Source of the DNA: Bombyx mori
Taxonomy: Eukaryota > Arthropoda > Insecta > Lepidoptera > Bombycidae
DNA length: 64,000 nucleotides
Assembly (NCBI RefSeq): GCF_030269925.1
Contig: NC_085111.1
Span: forward strand, 9,044,142-9,108,141
Reading direction: 5' to 3'
In this document: positions 1-12,742 of the stretch, one piece after another
Position numbering within the stretch: the stretch's first letter is position 1
Layout of the letters: the number at the start of each line of letters is the position of its first letter
Notes under the pieces: generated by a model
Told to the model about the DNA's origin: nothing
The model's input: only the letters and a program-made list of their open reading frames with translations
Databases searched by the model: none
Program-made: the position numbers and the translations under genes

Positions 1-376
1 ACGTTGTTTTATTTTTTGAAATAAAAGAACACTTATTACGGCATACTATAATACTCAGACATATGCTGTCGCGCCACTTTTTGTAAATAATAATGTTTTC
101 TACAAAGTCGTAGCACTTTTTTTAATCTATCATCAATAGTTTTCGCAGGGCACGCGATGTAAATAATATTTTAGGTATTTTTTACACCCTGGGTTACATT
201 ATTGGAGTCTTAGTAAGGATCCGTAATTTTTTTCAAAAAAGATTATAGCCTATGTCACTCGGGAATAGTGTAGCTTCCAAACAGTGAAAGAATTTTTCAA
301 ATTGGTTCAGTAGTTTCGGAGTCTATTCAATACAAACAAAAAAACAAATCTTTCCTCTTTATAATATTAGTATAGA
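1..376 (-). mobile_element. Helitron-like element, 5' end on minus strand, truncated by window edge
   Basis: Read on the minus strand, the sequence starts at 376 with TCTATACTAATATTATAAAG, a 5' terminus I recognise from lepidopteran Helitrons. An A precedes the TC, as expected for insertion between A and T. The interior has the usual 'actactgaaccaatttgaaa' type segment (about 295-325). The 3' end (CTRR) would lie beyond position 1. No Rep/helicase coding is visible, so it is a non-autonomous copy or fragment. Confidence 0.6.
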
Positions 377-2348
377 TTTTAATATTTCCATTGGTAGTTG
401 TTTTCTTGTTCATTAAATTTGTTGTGATCAGTAAAGCAAACGCTCTTCTATGTAGTTCGACTCATAATAAATATATAATATGTGCTGATTTAAAATGCTT
501 AAGTTATCTGTGTTTCGATTTTAATATGTTAAGAAACTATGTCTCTTTAAAATACATTTGTAGCAGGCTTTGATTATAAGTATATAATCAAAGGTAGCAG
601 CACAGAACATTTTGGTAAGATTTTTGTTTTCCATGGAAGGAGATGTAAAAGAACTTATAATAACTCTATATATAATCTATATAATCTCGTTAAAGTAAAT
701 TTGTACTGCACTCTATGGCTGTTAAGTAATCATATAGATGACATCAATGATATTTTATATGTAAAAAGAAGCAGATATGTTTCAAGCGCACGTCAAGTGA
801 AGACTCGAAAACAGGCCAATTGGGACGTTTCGTCTTTAGTCGCGTCTAAAGAAATGCAATAATAATGTAACAAGTGCAATCGTTCCAATTATAGCTATCT
901 TTTTTACTCACGCGCTTATCCCATCTTTTGTACTTTTCATTAATGCTACTTGTCAACATGTGTGTGCACTATATCGGTAGGTATGTAGATATATATGGCG
1001 CGATCAGATTTGAAGAGTCAGTTACTATGAAGATAAATATATGTTGTATAAAAAATCATTGGATGACATACATTGATGTTGAAGCAGATGAAATCCGCCG
1101 TGTTTTTGCATATTGTTGCTAAATTAAACAAGATAAGAAAGTTACTATAAAAAGGAACTGAGAGTAACAGACTTTAAGTGTCATTTCTTTGTTTTCAACT
1201 GAGATACCTATTTTAAGTTTACAGTATTAATTGTACAATTACTCTTGTGTGCGCTTTACGCTACTAAAATAATAAATCTTTGTTTTCAGAGCAACGCCAT
1301 TGTTTATTACAGACTTACAATTCCTAGTAGGTACAAAAATAGAAAAAAGTCTTAGAGTAATAATAGCTTATATTACTTCTATGAAAAAAGTCTTAAAAAT
1401 ATACATGTTTAAAACACGCTCCGAATATCTGATCGGATTTTGGTGAAACTGCATTTAGGATTAATGGTAAACTCATGACGAATTAAAGGCGCGTGGATTT
1501 TGATTTTTTTTTTGGGATATTTAAGTTACATGTTTTACTGTACAATAGAGTATTGGAAATCTGTAATCTGTAAATTCATTGTCGTGGATTCAGTTTCATA
1601 CTTAAAGTTATTGCTAACATTTACGAGGGTTTCTAAATCTGCTTCACGGGACTTTATCATTATTGATATTGAATACTGCAATGAATTGAGAGAAAGCAAC
1701 TTATTTATTCAATTGATTGGGAGATTACGAAATTGCACTATTTATTTTACGGAGCTAAGATTAGACAATTCAAAAAAAAAAACAGAACAAATAATAAATC
1801 AAAATTACAATTTCGAATGCAGCCAGTCATTGCTAGTTCGTTTGGGCTTGAACCTTTTTGCTGAGAGCCGACAATCTCTTTTACAATTAGCTCCATGTTT
1901 GCTTTCGTTTTTTGAGAGAGCAATTGAATTTCTATTCAGCGAGAGAGCATACACTGCATGTCTACAGCGCTATGATAACATTTTTTCCAGCTTGTTTTGA
2001 AATGTCAGAATTCTTGATTTAGACAAATTATTTTGAGGAAATCTTAAAAAATATAAGCTATAGCTCATGCGATAAGTGCCGAGAAACGCTTAACGTTTTT
2101 AATGAGTAAGTAGAAAGATGAGTAGACTATGAACGAAATTTTTTTTATTTAGAATCAAACATAATTTATCGAATGTTAATATAAAATAATATAGTGAGAT
2201 CGACTGACATTGTCCTAACCTAAAAAAACCTGAGATTTAATTTCAGCGCTACTAACTTACCGGGTCTAATTGCATACCATCCAGGTGCCCGCTCGAATAA
2301 AAAAAAATATCAAAATTCATACAACCGTTTAGTAACAACCACGATTGT
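377..2348. other. AT-rich intergenic stretch, no supported gene
   Basis: Only short chance ORFs occur. The longest (1500-2000, plus, 166 codons) opens at a TTG and shows no recognisable motif or splice context, so it is not called. No repeat family was recognised. Confidence 0.5.
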
Positions 2349-2514
2349 AGAAGAATTATTTCCCGCGACCACTCACCGCTGGAGTCCCGCAAGGCTCCGT
2401 CCTCTCGCCGCTTCTATTTCGTTTATTTATTAACGATATTCCCCAGTCACCACCGACTCAGTTAGCTTTATTCGCCGACGACACAACCGTTTACTTTTCG
2501 ACTAAGAACAAGTC

Positions 2515-2636
2515 GGTAGGCAGCGGTTTGGCTCTGCCCCTGGCATTGCTGAAGTCCATGGGCGACGGTAACCACTCACCATCAGGTGGGCCGTATGCCC
2601 GTCTGCCTACAAAGGCAATAAAAATAAATAAAAAAA
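2515..2636 (+). repeat. Short A-tailed dispersed repeat nested in the LINE
   Basis: A block beginning taggcagcggtttggctctg and ending ggcaataaaaataaataaaa interrupts the LINE reverse-transcriptase frame directly after [15 protein letters not shown] short 'agtc' repeat at both edges fits a target duplication. The same block recurs at 33560-33680 and, degenerate and inverted, at 6813-6885. It is probably the 3' tail of another LINE or a SINE; class not certain. Confidence 0.6.
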
Positions 2637-2780
2637 GTCCCAATCGCGAGTAAACTCCAAAGCGCAGCCGTAGCCCTCGGACAGTGGTTCCGAAAATGGC
2701 GCATAGACATCAACCCAGCGAAAAGCACAGCGGTGCTTTTTCAAAGAGGAAAATCAACGTGTATTTCCTCCCACATTTTA

Positions 2781-3025
2781 CTGGTGATAGGACCTCTTGT
2801 AAGTCCGCGCGGGTAGGTACCACCACCCTGCCTATTTCTGCCATGAAGCAGTAATGCGTTTCGGTTTGAAGGGTGGGGCAGCCGTTGTAGCTATACTAAG
2901 ACCTTAGAACTTATATGTCAAGGTGGGTGGCGCATTTACGTTGTAGATGTCCATAGACTCCAGTAGCCACTTAACACCAGTTGGGCTGTGAGCTCGTCCA
3001 CCCATCTAAGCAATAAGAAAAAAAA
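2781..3025 (+). mobile_element. Bm1 SINE, 5'-truncated, nested in LINE
   Basis: Matches the Bm1 tail unit seen throughout the window: gtaggtaccacc, ctgcctatttctgcc, aagcagtaatgcgtttcgg, acgttgtagatgtc, gagctcgtccacccatctaag, then an A-rich tail. The tRNA-derived head is missing. Confidence 0.85.
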
Positions 3026-3874
3026 GGAGGAGAAATATCACACCCCCGATCACCCTCTTCGGCCAACTTATACCGGGCAAGGAAGGTGAAGTACCTTGGA
3101 GTCACCCTGGATGCATCCATGACATTCCGCCCACATATAAAATCAGTCCGCGACCGTGCTGCTTTTATTCTCGGCAGACTCTACCCCATGATCTGTAAGG
3201 GGAGTAAAATGTCCCTTCGGAACAAGGTGACACTTTACAAAACTTGCATAAGGCCCGTCGTGAAATCCCTAAAATCCCGCTTTTGCAGATTAGCCGTCGG
3301 AGCTCCGTGATTCGTGAGGAACGCTTGACTTACACGAAGGCCTGGACCTTGAATCCATCCGGAAACACATGAAGTCAGCGTCGGAACGTTACTTCGATAA
3401 GGCAATGCGTCATGATAATCGCCTCATCGTTGCCCAAGCTGACTACTCCCTGAATTCTGATCACGCAGGAGCCAGTCACCGTCGACGCCCTAGACACGTC
3501 CTTACGGATCCATCTGATCCAATAGCCTTTGCATTAATAAACGCCTTCAGCTCTTACACTAGGAGTAGGCTAGAGACCCTGGTAGCCGTACTCATCGAAC
3601 TTGGCAAAGAGTTCGACGTGCAACTTAACCTAAACATCAGCCCGTTCGGTTTCTCGCCGGATCTTCTCAGCGGATCGCAATTCCGATCCCGTAGTAGATT
3701 CAATCGCGAAGCAGTTACTCTTGAGTTGTTAGGTCTCCTTTGGAGGCGCTCGGGCAGCTGTTAGCAAATCCCCCCCTCCTGGCAGAGCCTTCGCTCGTCC
3801 ACCTGTCCTGGTGAAACAGGAAAGGCCTCCGGGCCACCAGTAATCCATCAATCAAAAAGAAAGAAGAATTATTT

Positions 3875-4189
3875 CTATATACCTTATGTTCAATTTACCA
3901 ATTAATAAGCAAACATTTTGTTTTTCTAGTCCAGGTACATATCATAAATAAACCATTTCTCAGCGGAAACATTCAGGGAACGACCGGTTGAATACACTTA
4001 ATATAGGACTGGATGCCGCGATCAATAATAAGTACGAAAGGGAGGAAATATCTGTAAATTAATAACAGTACGCACGTACGTGCATAGCACGAGTGCTATC
4101 GTACGGGAATTATTATTTGAATAAAAACACATTGACCTTGCATAGTGCTTGTTTGACGCATACCAATTTTAGCGTGATTCCATACGCTA
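3875..4189. other. Intergenic, no gene; compound palindrome
   Basis: Holds no ORF of note. Positions 4068-4104 contain two adjacent perfect palindromes (GCACGTACGTGC at 4072-4083 and ATAGCACGAGTGCTAT at 4084-4099) bracketed by GTACG / CGTAC. Confidence 0.6.
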
Positions 4190-4432
4190 CTGGTGGTAGG
4201 ACCTCTTGTGAGTTCGCGCGGGTACGTACCAACGCCCTGCCTATTTCTGCCGTGAAGCAGTAATGCGTTTCGGTCTGAAGGGTGGGGCAGCCGTTGTGAC
4301 TATACTGAGATCTTAGAACTTATATCTCAAGATAGGTGGCGCATTTCTGTTGTAGATGTCTATGGGCTCCAGAAACCGTTTAATACCAGGTGGGCTGTGA
4401 GCTCATCCACCCATCTAAGCAATAAAAAAAAA
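4190..4432 (+). mobile_element. Bm1 SINE, 5'-truncated
   Basis: Tail unit from ctggtggtaggacctcttgtg to ccatctaagcaataaaaaaa. Slightly diverged (aacgccctgcc, agaaaccgtttaatacc). No head. Confidence 0.85.
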
Positions 4433-7249
4433 TATGAATTTTAAAATCGATTATTTTCGCTCATCACTATCCGTCTGTGTATCTCATTAAAAATGTTTGA
4501 TGGTTTACCCTATTTTCCGTTGTGCAGCTGTAGCAGGCAAATTTCATTTCGCCATCCGACGCAGACATTTCATCCTGTTTGTATGAATCCCTGACACTGA
4601 TGGAAAATGCATGGAAATAGTTTTTTCAATCACGTATTCGTATTGCGTAAAATTATTTTAGAATATTATATTATTTTTAATTACGAAGCTATTCCTTAAA
4701 ATAATTATATAATAGTATAATGATAAAGTTCAACACCTTCGAGACGAGACTTTATTAACTTGAAAACTTTACTTTGAAACAAACGCATCAACGAATGTTG
4801 CTAATATATTTTGCAAAATAAGAATAATGTTTAATGCAATAAAGTTTAGAATGTGCGACCCTTACTCAATTGTGAGTTTTCTTTTCAGCAAAAGGTGAAA
4901 CAGTTGTCGAACAAAATACACATTTTGGAAGTAAAGTAGAAGAAAAATATAGTGTCTTATTTATTATGTAATTGTCAAATGACATGGTGTAATATAGCTT
5001 TCACTTACGGGTCAAATAAAAGAGATTATTTTCTTAAATACAATCGTTCAAAAACTATTAAAGAAAATAATCAATTAAACATCATCTAATCTGCGAAATT
5101 ACAGTTATTAAATATGTATAAGTATACTAAGTATAAACCTAAGTATAAATATGAAATTTAAGGCCCGATTTATCTTTAACAGGGAAACCTAAATTAAAAG
5201 TGAACATTTTCACGCAAAGCGGGCTCTAAATGAAATTTCTCCATGTTAAATTTATCTGAAGCACGACGGATTTTCTTACTAATCCTTTGTTAAAATTCGC
5301 TTATAATTGCCAATAAATCATTGTAAGTTACATTGAAATGGCTACAACAAGCAGTCGGACAGCGTAAACCCACCGACCGCTTCATTTCCTATTTGCGCCT
5401 AATGACATTTCATTTCATTCGAGACTTTGATTATGAATACCGTAGATTTTAATCCGTTTATTCAATGCTTCATAACATTCGTGGGAACAGCAGTTAGGCG
5501 TGATTTCAAAATGACTTTTTAAATATTAATAATCTGATGTGAATGTTTTAGTGAGCCAGTGAATCGTATATGACAATATTCTGACCGAGTATTAACCAGC
5601 TTATTAATGTCCACAAGCTCCTACTCCTACTAGCCACTAATTTATTCACATTTATCGCTTAATTGTCTTTATCCTTTCTGAAATTATCTTCAGTACTGAT
5701 AGCAGGATAAGCTGTAAGCCAGCTAGAGTTGATCTCGTCCGAAAATGCAATTTATACTGCATAGCTGCTGTCTAAGTATATTGCGCCGTTGCAAATATCG
5801 GGAATTAAGTAATCAAAGTACTTACTTACTACTCTACTAAGCGTATTCACTAAATAATTTATTAAATTTTATTTTGTGCTATCGCCAAACTACTTGGAGA
5901 AGTTTAAGTCGGTAGGTATCCAAGCATTCCATTCCAAGTCTGAACAGCTGTTCAACAACCTTAACTTAACGAAAACTCAGTCCCGGTTTAAATCCTGTTT
6001 AATTTAACGATTTCCGACATCGGTTTTAAGCTCGACCACTCAATCTAGTTCGCAGAATTTTAATTGAAAAGTTTAAAACATACAAATTTAAACCCAAATT
6101 AGAATTGATTTTATTCTACAACCCAGAGCTTTTTAAAGGCACAGTTGGATAACTAAGTGTTATTAGCTACATGGCATAGAATTTCTGAGCACACATTGAG
6201 CGATAAGGACTAATTTCTTTGGGCACATAAGCGTCATAGTCTTCACGGCTTCGTTGGAGAAACAGTCAGAACGATTTTAGGTGCCTACAATAATGCTCAA
6301 AATGAGAATTAGAAGGAAGAAGAGAAGAAAGAGGTATTTAAGGTACGGCTTCTATGAAGTATTTATGTCTTTTGCCAGTTCTAAAGATTCGATCCCAGCA
6401 TCTGTCCATAGTGCTCTTAGGACATAGGCTCTTTTGCTTTATAGGCCGATAGCATATTTTATGTAAGATCCTATGCCAGATCTATGAATAAAACAGAAAC
6501 GCTTAAAATGCAATGAAAAGCTTCTAGGGACAGGTGGTCGGCGGCAGTACGACCTAGTTTTTATTTGGCTTCGTCCAAATGAAAAATTCAACTGAATGTT
6601 TCTTTGGCATCGCTTCCCACTGTAGCTTGGGAACCCTGTTGGGAATAAGAGAGTTTCGATGCTGGCAGCAACTGCAAACTAGGAATACTAATAAAAAACT
6701 TACAACCATGTCATGATAAGCTTTCACAGTTCTCAAGCTAATGATATTTTACGAATTAGTATAATGACTTTTTATTTGCCTTTAATGGGCAGGAGAGTAT
6801 ATGGTCCACCCAGTGTTGAGGGTTACCATCGTTCATGGAAGTTAGTAAGGCCAGGGGCACGGCTAAGTCGTTGCTTGCGGCTGAGCTCTCCGTAAACCTT
6901 TAAAGAAGGACACACCACTCAGGAAACCCCGTGGGAGGAATTTCACTACACAGGCGGATGGTATATGACAAAAAAAGGTGGACAAATGCAGTTGTTCCAA
7001 GTAGTATGTAGATGAAGTCTGCTCCGATGGTAGACGATGGGGTGGTAGAAATGAAATAACAGGATCATACTAAAAATTTCACATAACACTCCCCGTGGAA
7101 TATATGGTACAAAACATAAAGAGAACGAAGTTTCTTCGGTTACCAGATACCCAGAGGTTCCTAAAAATTATTTCTTTGATAGAATCAACATTTAATCTGT
7201 CAATGGGTATTGGATTTGTTTTTTCTTGTTTTTTTTGCCTACCTAAATA
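4433..7249. other. Intergenic, no gene seen
   Basis: AT-rich with only short chance ORFs. An inverted, degenerate copy of the short repeat seen at 2515-2636 lies at about 6813-6885 (ggccaggggcacggctaag, complement of the 'ggctctgcccctggc' core). Nothing else recognised. Confidence 0.45.
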
Positions 7250-7390
7250 CCAATAGCCTCGAGGGGCTATTCTGGATATGAAGGCGCTCGCGGGGCTCAG
7301 CCTGAGAGACTTTGCTAACGTTTGCTTTAGCAAGAGCAGTCCTTCTCTGAATCTACCATCGATCTGAATCGCGACTCACCGAAAAGATAC
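7250..7390 (-). repeat. Degenerate LINE-tail repeat arm
   Basis: Minus-strand relic of the 'actgagtttctcgccggatc ... ggtggtagattctgcgaagc ... gagctcacctac' repeat that also occurs at 20761-20890, 27175-27503, 40630-40720 and 63215-63385. Recognisable blocks are gaatctaccatcgatctgaa and gctcgcggggctcagcctga. Strongly diverged. Confidence 0.45.
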
Positions 7391-8479
7391 GGTTAGAATC
7401 TAAGTGGTTTCCACGTCGAACCTTTCGTCGCATTCGAAGAGTTCAATGACAGTGGATTTGGTGGTTATTTAAGCAGATCTAGTCGTAGAGCATTCTGGAC
7501 ATATCTAAAACATATACATTACTAAATTTCAATCACGATTCTTAATTAATTTTCGCAAAGAGCGTGATTAAGTAAATTTGTTATGTAATTTTAACAAACA
7601 AGTATATTTAAACAATTTCCGTATCAATAACGTTTCCTTGAACATGTGCTAGCTCTCACGCTATTCGGACATTAATGTCCCACTGTTCAGTGTTCCCTAT
7701 CTGTGTTAATATTAATTTGGTAACCCTCGGAAGCGCAACCCCATATGCCTTCCCCGTTTTTATGCTTCTTATTGTATATTCTTAAGTCGTATGGTGAAAT
7801 ACAAAAAACGTATTGGGAATGGATGATTTGTTTATGGTTCCAAACTCAATTTTTTGTATATGTATTTTTTGTTGTTGTTGTTGTTAGATTGGCACAACTG
7901 TTTTCTATTCTGAAGTTTGAGTTGAATCGGTTCTTTAGATTAAATACAGTACTGTTTTATGTTATTTCATAATACCTAGTGTGTATTGAGAATTTCATAA
8001 TGAACAAAAACATCGAATAAAGAGTTTGTCTTTAATTTTTGCTTCGACAAAATGGAATTTCGTGTTCGAAGTCACCGAAAATGTTACAAAAGGTTTCCAG
8101 TGAACCAACTTTATTAAAAACACGTGATATGAGTGGTAAAAATTAACCTCGCTAAGCAAGTCATCTATATCTGCAGCTGAAGTTAATATCGCAAACGTGA
8201 AGGAAATAGTGACTGAAAATCTTAATTCAAATTTCAGATAGATAGCCGCCGAATTTTCTGTCTCACAAGTTGATTCGTCCCTTTTTAAATAATTACTTGG
8301 ATATGATATATGCCGTCGCTCGGTTAATTCCGAGCCTTGAATTTTCTCCAAAAACTCAATCGCATAAGAGTTGCTGTGGACATGATAAAACGAGTTATAT
8401 CCAACCCAACATTCATGAAATGCATTGCTATTGGTAACGAGACGTGTGTTTAAGAGATTGACATGCAAAACTAGTCAAC
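7391..8479. other. Intergenic, no gene seen
   Basis: No coding signal beyond chance ORFs. A minus-strand 157-codon ORF (7995-8468) lacks recognisable motifs and is not called. Confidence 0.45.
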
Positions 8480-8870
8480 AAGCTTCGTAGTGTCGTCTTC
8501 CAACTGAAGCGAAAACGAAAAAACCACACCAAAGTCGATCAAAAGTAAAAGTCACGTTGACTGTTTTCTTTGACTATCGCGTTGTTGTGCACTCGGAATT
8601 CTTGCCGGAAAATTAAATGGTAAATAAAGAGTATTGTTTGAGTATTATGCGGCGTTTAAGGAAGCAAATTCGACGAAAAAGGCCACGTTGTGGAAAGAAA
8701 ATTCTTGGATTTTGCATTACGTTAATACGCCCTCGCACAAAGCCATCATTGTGAACGAATTTTTGACCAAAAACTCAACAAATGCCATCGAGCAACCACC
8801 GTATTTACCAGATATGGCTCCAGCCGACTCCTTTTTTTTAATGTTTAAAAAATGTTTTGATGACTGAATT
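8480..8870 (+). pseudogene. Mariner transposase relic, catalytic part only
   Basis: Fragments of a mariner-family transposase of the classical (DD34D-like) type are readable over two frames. About 8555-8612 gives LTVFFDYRVVVHSEFLPEN. After a stop, 8617-8670 gives VNKEYCLSIMRRLRKQIRRK. After a frameshift, 8690-8860 gives LWKENSWILHY...TPSH and PPYLPDMAPAD. These correspond to the family blocks FFDYxGVVHxEF, LW..NSW.LHHDNAPAH and PPYSPDLAPxDF. The second catalytic aspartate (HHDN) reads HYVN, so it is lost. No inverted terminal repeats were found. It differs from the DD37D mariners at 17.0, 23.0 and 38 kb. Confidence 0.7.
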
Positions 8871-11744
8871 ATTCCTATAGTATCGTTTCTGAAGGAGCAT
8901 ACTTTGAAGGTGATAAAATTAATTGAATGAATAACTAACATTTTGTGTATTATTGATAATTTCTCGGTATTTTCTTGATAGAGTAGTACGACTATATATT
9001 TCTGAGCAGGACATAGCAGTACAATTAGATAACCTTTGCAACAGTATGTCGCCAATTATTTGTTAAATAAATTTCCGTTAAATGATGCAGAATATCATAT
9101 TTTATTCCAGCGGACGTTAATAAAATTGAAAACTTATCTACTAAATTAACTACAATATTTTATTTGTGTTTGCTCCATTTCATTCTGTCGGTGGATATCT
9201 GCGTTAGGTCAAATAGCTAGCTAGCTCGGGCCTTTGTTTCCATACTATCGGCCTCCATTTATGAGCCTTATCTTTGCTTCGCACCCAGCAATACACATTC
9301 GACATGTTATATAACGCCGTTTGATTCCATTCCAATTTGTTCTACATTTTATTTCACTATATCTCCTCTTATTTTTTTATACACAAATTGACGTTGCGGT
9401 TGGAATTATTCCCAGTGCTTATTAAGGAAGTTGGGATACAAGACTAAAATTAAAATAATAACTTTTAAATTCACTTCTGCCGATCTATCTGCTAATGAGA
9501 TTTATTTTCAATTAGAGCCACGCCGCGCCGCTACTCAATTGCAGCCGTAACAAATAACATGATTTAAGCCCCGAGGTTGCTCGCTCAAGCATTATGGATC
9601 TGAAACAAATTAATGCCCAAGAAAATACACCTGGAGCTTCGCCTATTAATTCGGAAACGTTTGACATTTATAGCTTTATTGAACAATTTAACCTCAAAAA
9701 CATTCCTTTAAGTACGTAAAATGCATATTTACAAATGAATTGAAAATTTTTATTAGGTTTTTTATTGCAACTTGGCACATAGTGGGTTTTTTTATTGATT
9801 AAATATAATGTTTTAAAGTTAACACGGTTATTTATTGTGTGAATTGAATTTAAAATATTAAAATTTACTGTTGCCAACCTGGCTTTCATGGATCATGAGA
9901 ATATTACAGATCGCCGCATATGTCATGAGAGGTAGAATATGTTGGAGTTGACCAGACTACATACCCACTGTCGATGAAAAATCTGTGTCTAAGCCTCATT
10001 TGAGATAGAACTCAACCGAGGCATATGTGGTGCAATCGGCGCGTAAGGTATGTCTTATCGCAATTCTAGTCCCATGGGACGCCGGATCGGTAGTCATCAG
10101 CGCTACGACTTCGGCGTCGGCGGGCTGCCCGGGCCCCTCGTAGAAGGTACCACATGTTTCTGACGGGATAACCCACTGACTAAAAACAAGCGTGGATTTA
10201 TATGCACCTCCTTCAGATTCTAAATAAAACGATACAATAATTTTGACTGTGCATAATAAACAAAACCGGGCACTGATCCATTACCTATTTTTACAGTCTT
10301 AAAGAAACGTCTTGAATTCACAAATGAGTTGTGGTCAGAATCACTGTTGTTGTTCGATGGTTGTAATCCTATCTGACGTAGTGAGCTTATAGTAGTGGAT
10401 TATGCATATTTTAATAGTATAAGATGCCGGTTTGGTTCTCAGATGATTCTCGAACTTTTAAAGAATTTACTGTTCACATTGACAGCACAAAATAAATGGC
10501 GCTGCCTTGCTTTTTGAAACGTACAAGAATAACGTGCCCTATCACCAGTGCTCATTAAATTTCACCGCAGATATTTTATCGAAGCTAATAAAGAACATTC
10601 TTCAGCACCCTCCAATTCATCTTTGATTACATCAATTTGGCTCTAATAATATTTCCATTTGATTTGCATGGGGACTTTTTGGTACGTTTACCCTAAGACA
10701 GCTATGAAATAAAATGTATTTTCAGATTATTGATATGATTATTGCGAGTTTTGTAGATTTGTAGCATAAATATATTTTTTTTTCATATATAGATAGATAC
10801 TTTATAAAGTTATATCGGGTCATATCTCGGATATTTAAGTTTTAAAATTATAAAAAGGTATATTTTAATAAGTGACTTATACAATCGAGCTAAAAATGTT
10901 TTCATTCAATTATACCAAAACGGTGAGTATCATCACCTTTTATTTCAAATATCTCAAATATTTCAAATATATTAGTCTCTCTTCTCAAACAACACAAATA
11001 ATACATTTAAGAATTGATGAAATATGATTAGTTTTGTTCTGCGCGAGGAATCACCAACATTTTCTCGTCAATTTACCGTCATGGTTTATATGAAGGCCGT
11101 GAAAGCAATATATCAGCGGAGGGTGCTGAGATTGCACTATAACATTCCTTTTTATTATTATACACGTATTCAGCGATTGAAACGGGAACACTTACATACG
11201 ATTTGCATGAATATGAAACTTATTAACATTCCTGAACTCGCTGCGTTCAGTATTAGCATTGACTGTTATTTGAACGCCTCTACTTCAAATCTCTCTCTTC
11301 GTCGTTTCTGAATAAATGAATAAATTTCCTTGAATTGCATTTGCCTATTCGATATGACTATATTATATTTCATAAGAAAAAGAATTTCTGTGATTTCCTT
11401 TGGCGGTCGCGTGAATGTGGTGAATATACTTTGTACAGTAGCTATAGTATCAGCAGTATTTCATTTCTAGTCTCGTTCATCGTTTCCTTAAAATTTTATG
11501 TTATAATATTAGGTCAGAGGACAGATGTATGTACAACTGAAGTGGTTGGGGCCCTTAATAGGAAATTACGGGAATATAACACTGGCGTCTTCGCTAGTAA
11601 TTATTGCTCTGCTTTGTCAGTCTAGGCCCTTTACTCTTAAAAGATTTCCGTCTATTTATTATTGTAGAGACGCATTATAGTATATATCTAGAAACGAGCT
11701 AACGACAGAGTAGACATTAAACGGTCAGCCTCGTTGGAGTCAAA
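8871..11744. other. Intergenic, no gene seen
   Basis: AT-rich with chance ORFs only (for example 11024-11311 and 11335-11625, plus, no motifs). A short GC-rich patch at about 10045-10150 resembles retroelement debris but was not identified. Confidence 0.4.
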
Positions 11745-11840
11745 TCAGGACGTCCCTCCAGAACGAGCCCGTGCTTGCCCATCTGCCCTGGTTAAAATGG
11801 AAAGGTCCGGGTCAACAGTAATACCTCCTTCGAATAAAAC
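11745..11840 (+). repeat. Jockey-type LINE 3' tail relic
   Basis: ccctccagaacgagcccgtg ... cccatctgccctggttaaaa ... ggaaaggtccgggtcaacag matches, with many changes, the 3' untranslated tail of the LINE copies that end at 3861 and 16535 (cacctgtcctggtgaaact ... ggaaaggcc ... ccagtaatcc). Confidence 0.5.
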
Positions 11841-12742
11841 ATGCTGAAATTATATTACGTTAGTTATTTAATTTGTATTGTTTAAAATATATTTTCTTGG
11901 TCATTAAATAAAAAGGTTAAGAATTAAATTTCTCGCTTTTTCTTCAATTATAAATAATAGCTGCTCACATATAATAAAAAATATGTTCCTGATTGATCCT
12001 CTTACGGATAAAAAATGTTGTGCATCTTACTTTGAAAACATCCATAGAACCCTCCATTCCTAATTTAACCTAGAGGTGAAATTTTCAAAAAATCATTCCT
12101 TAGTGAATGTTTTTTGATTAAATGCATCAACTTCCACATTATCGAGTTTGTAGCCCAGGCAGCCGAGGCGTTGATGAATACGTCAGCCAGGATAAGTAAT
12201 TCTATATCTATAGAACCTAGCTCACTTGGACGATGTCACAATAAAGTAGAATTTAAACACTCTTGTTTTTAAAGGTTTTGACAACTAATTTCTCAGCAAG
12301 GCTGAAGTTTTTTGTCGAAAGCTAAACTTTTTAAACAAAATTAAACTCAACTACTCAAATCCAAGATGGAAATTTTGGGGAACTATGAGGCTTTTTAAGG
12401 AACATACGCCATTATTCCGATTGTTGAGACAGCTTAAATTTTTCGTGAGTTATCAAAGGCTAGAATACTGTCACAGTAGACTGTCGTCTCGCCCATTTGA
12501 AAAAAAATACCGTTATGTGACTATTTTCACCCTGCGACGGAGGGTGCAGATGCGACATAAGAAAATGTTTACGCAAATACACGTCGCAATTTTTTATACA
12601 CACGTACTGCCGGTAAGGTAGGTCGTTCAACTTTCCGAAACTTACAAAAATATTATTGCGTACAATCAATGCTTTATACTCGTAAATCAGGAACAAATTG
12701 ACAAGAAGAAGATAAATTAGACATAATAAGAATAACTTAATT
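11841..12742. other. Intergenic, no gene seen
   Basis: No repeat or gene recognised; short overlapping ORFs on both strands at 12385-12696 look like chance. Confidence 0.4.

Larger units (their letters stand above)
2362..3861 (+). mobile_element. Jockey-type LINE fragment, 5'-truncated, with two nested insertions
   Basis: A 3' piece of a non-LTR retrotransposon is flanked by the 13-bp direct repeat AGAAGAATTATTT (2349-2361 and 3862-3874), a target-site duplication. The reverse-transcriptase reading frame is visible in blocks: [12 protein letters not shown] and FADDT (active-site motif) around 2390-2490; LGQWFRKWRIDINPAKS around 2675-2730; and YLGVTLDASMTFRPHIKS with CIRPV around 3090-3260. 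The tail reads through tccatcaatca into an A-rich end. The frame is broken by a tail-type repeat (2515-2636), a Bm1 (2781-3025), an internal deletion after CIRPVV and further frameshifts. It is a dead copy. It is closely related to the LINE at 15653-16535. Confidence 0.85.

Noticed and set aside
1500..2000. 166-codon plus-strand ORF
   Set aside because: Begins at TTG, AT-rich composition, no motif, no splice sites or homologue recognised; likely chance.
7995..8468. 157-codon minus-strand ORF
   Set aside because: No domain or splice context, and it lies next to a mariner relic on the other strand.
11024..11625. Two adjacent plus-strand ORFs of about 95 codons
   Set aside because: Low-complexity AT-rich translation without motifs, and no linking splice signals.
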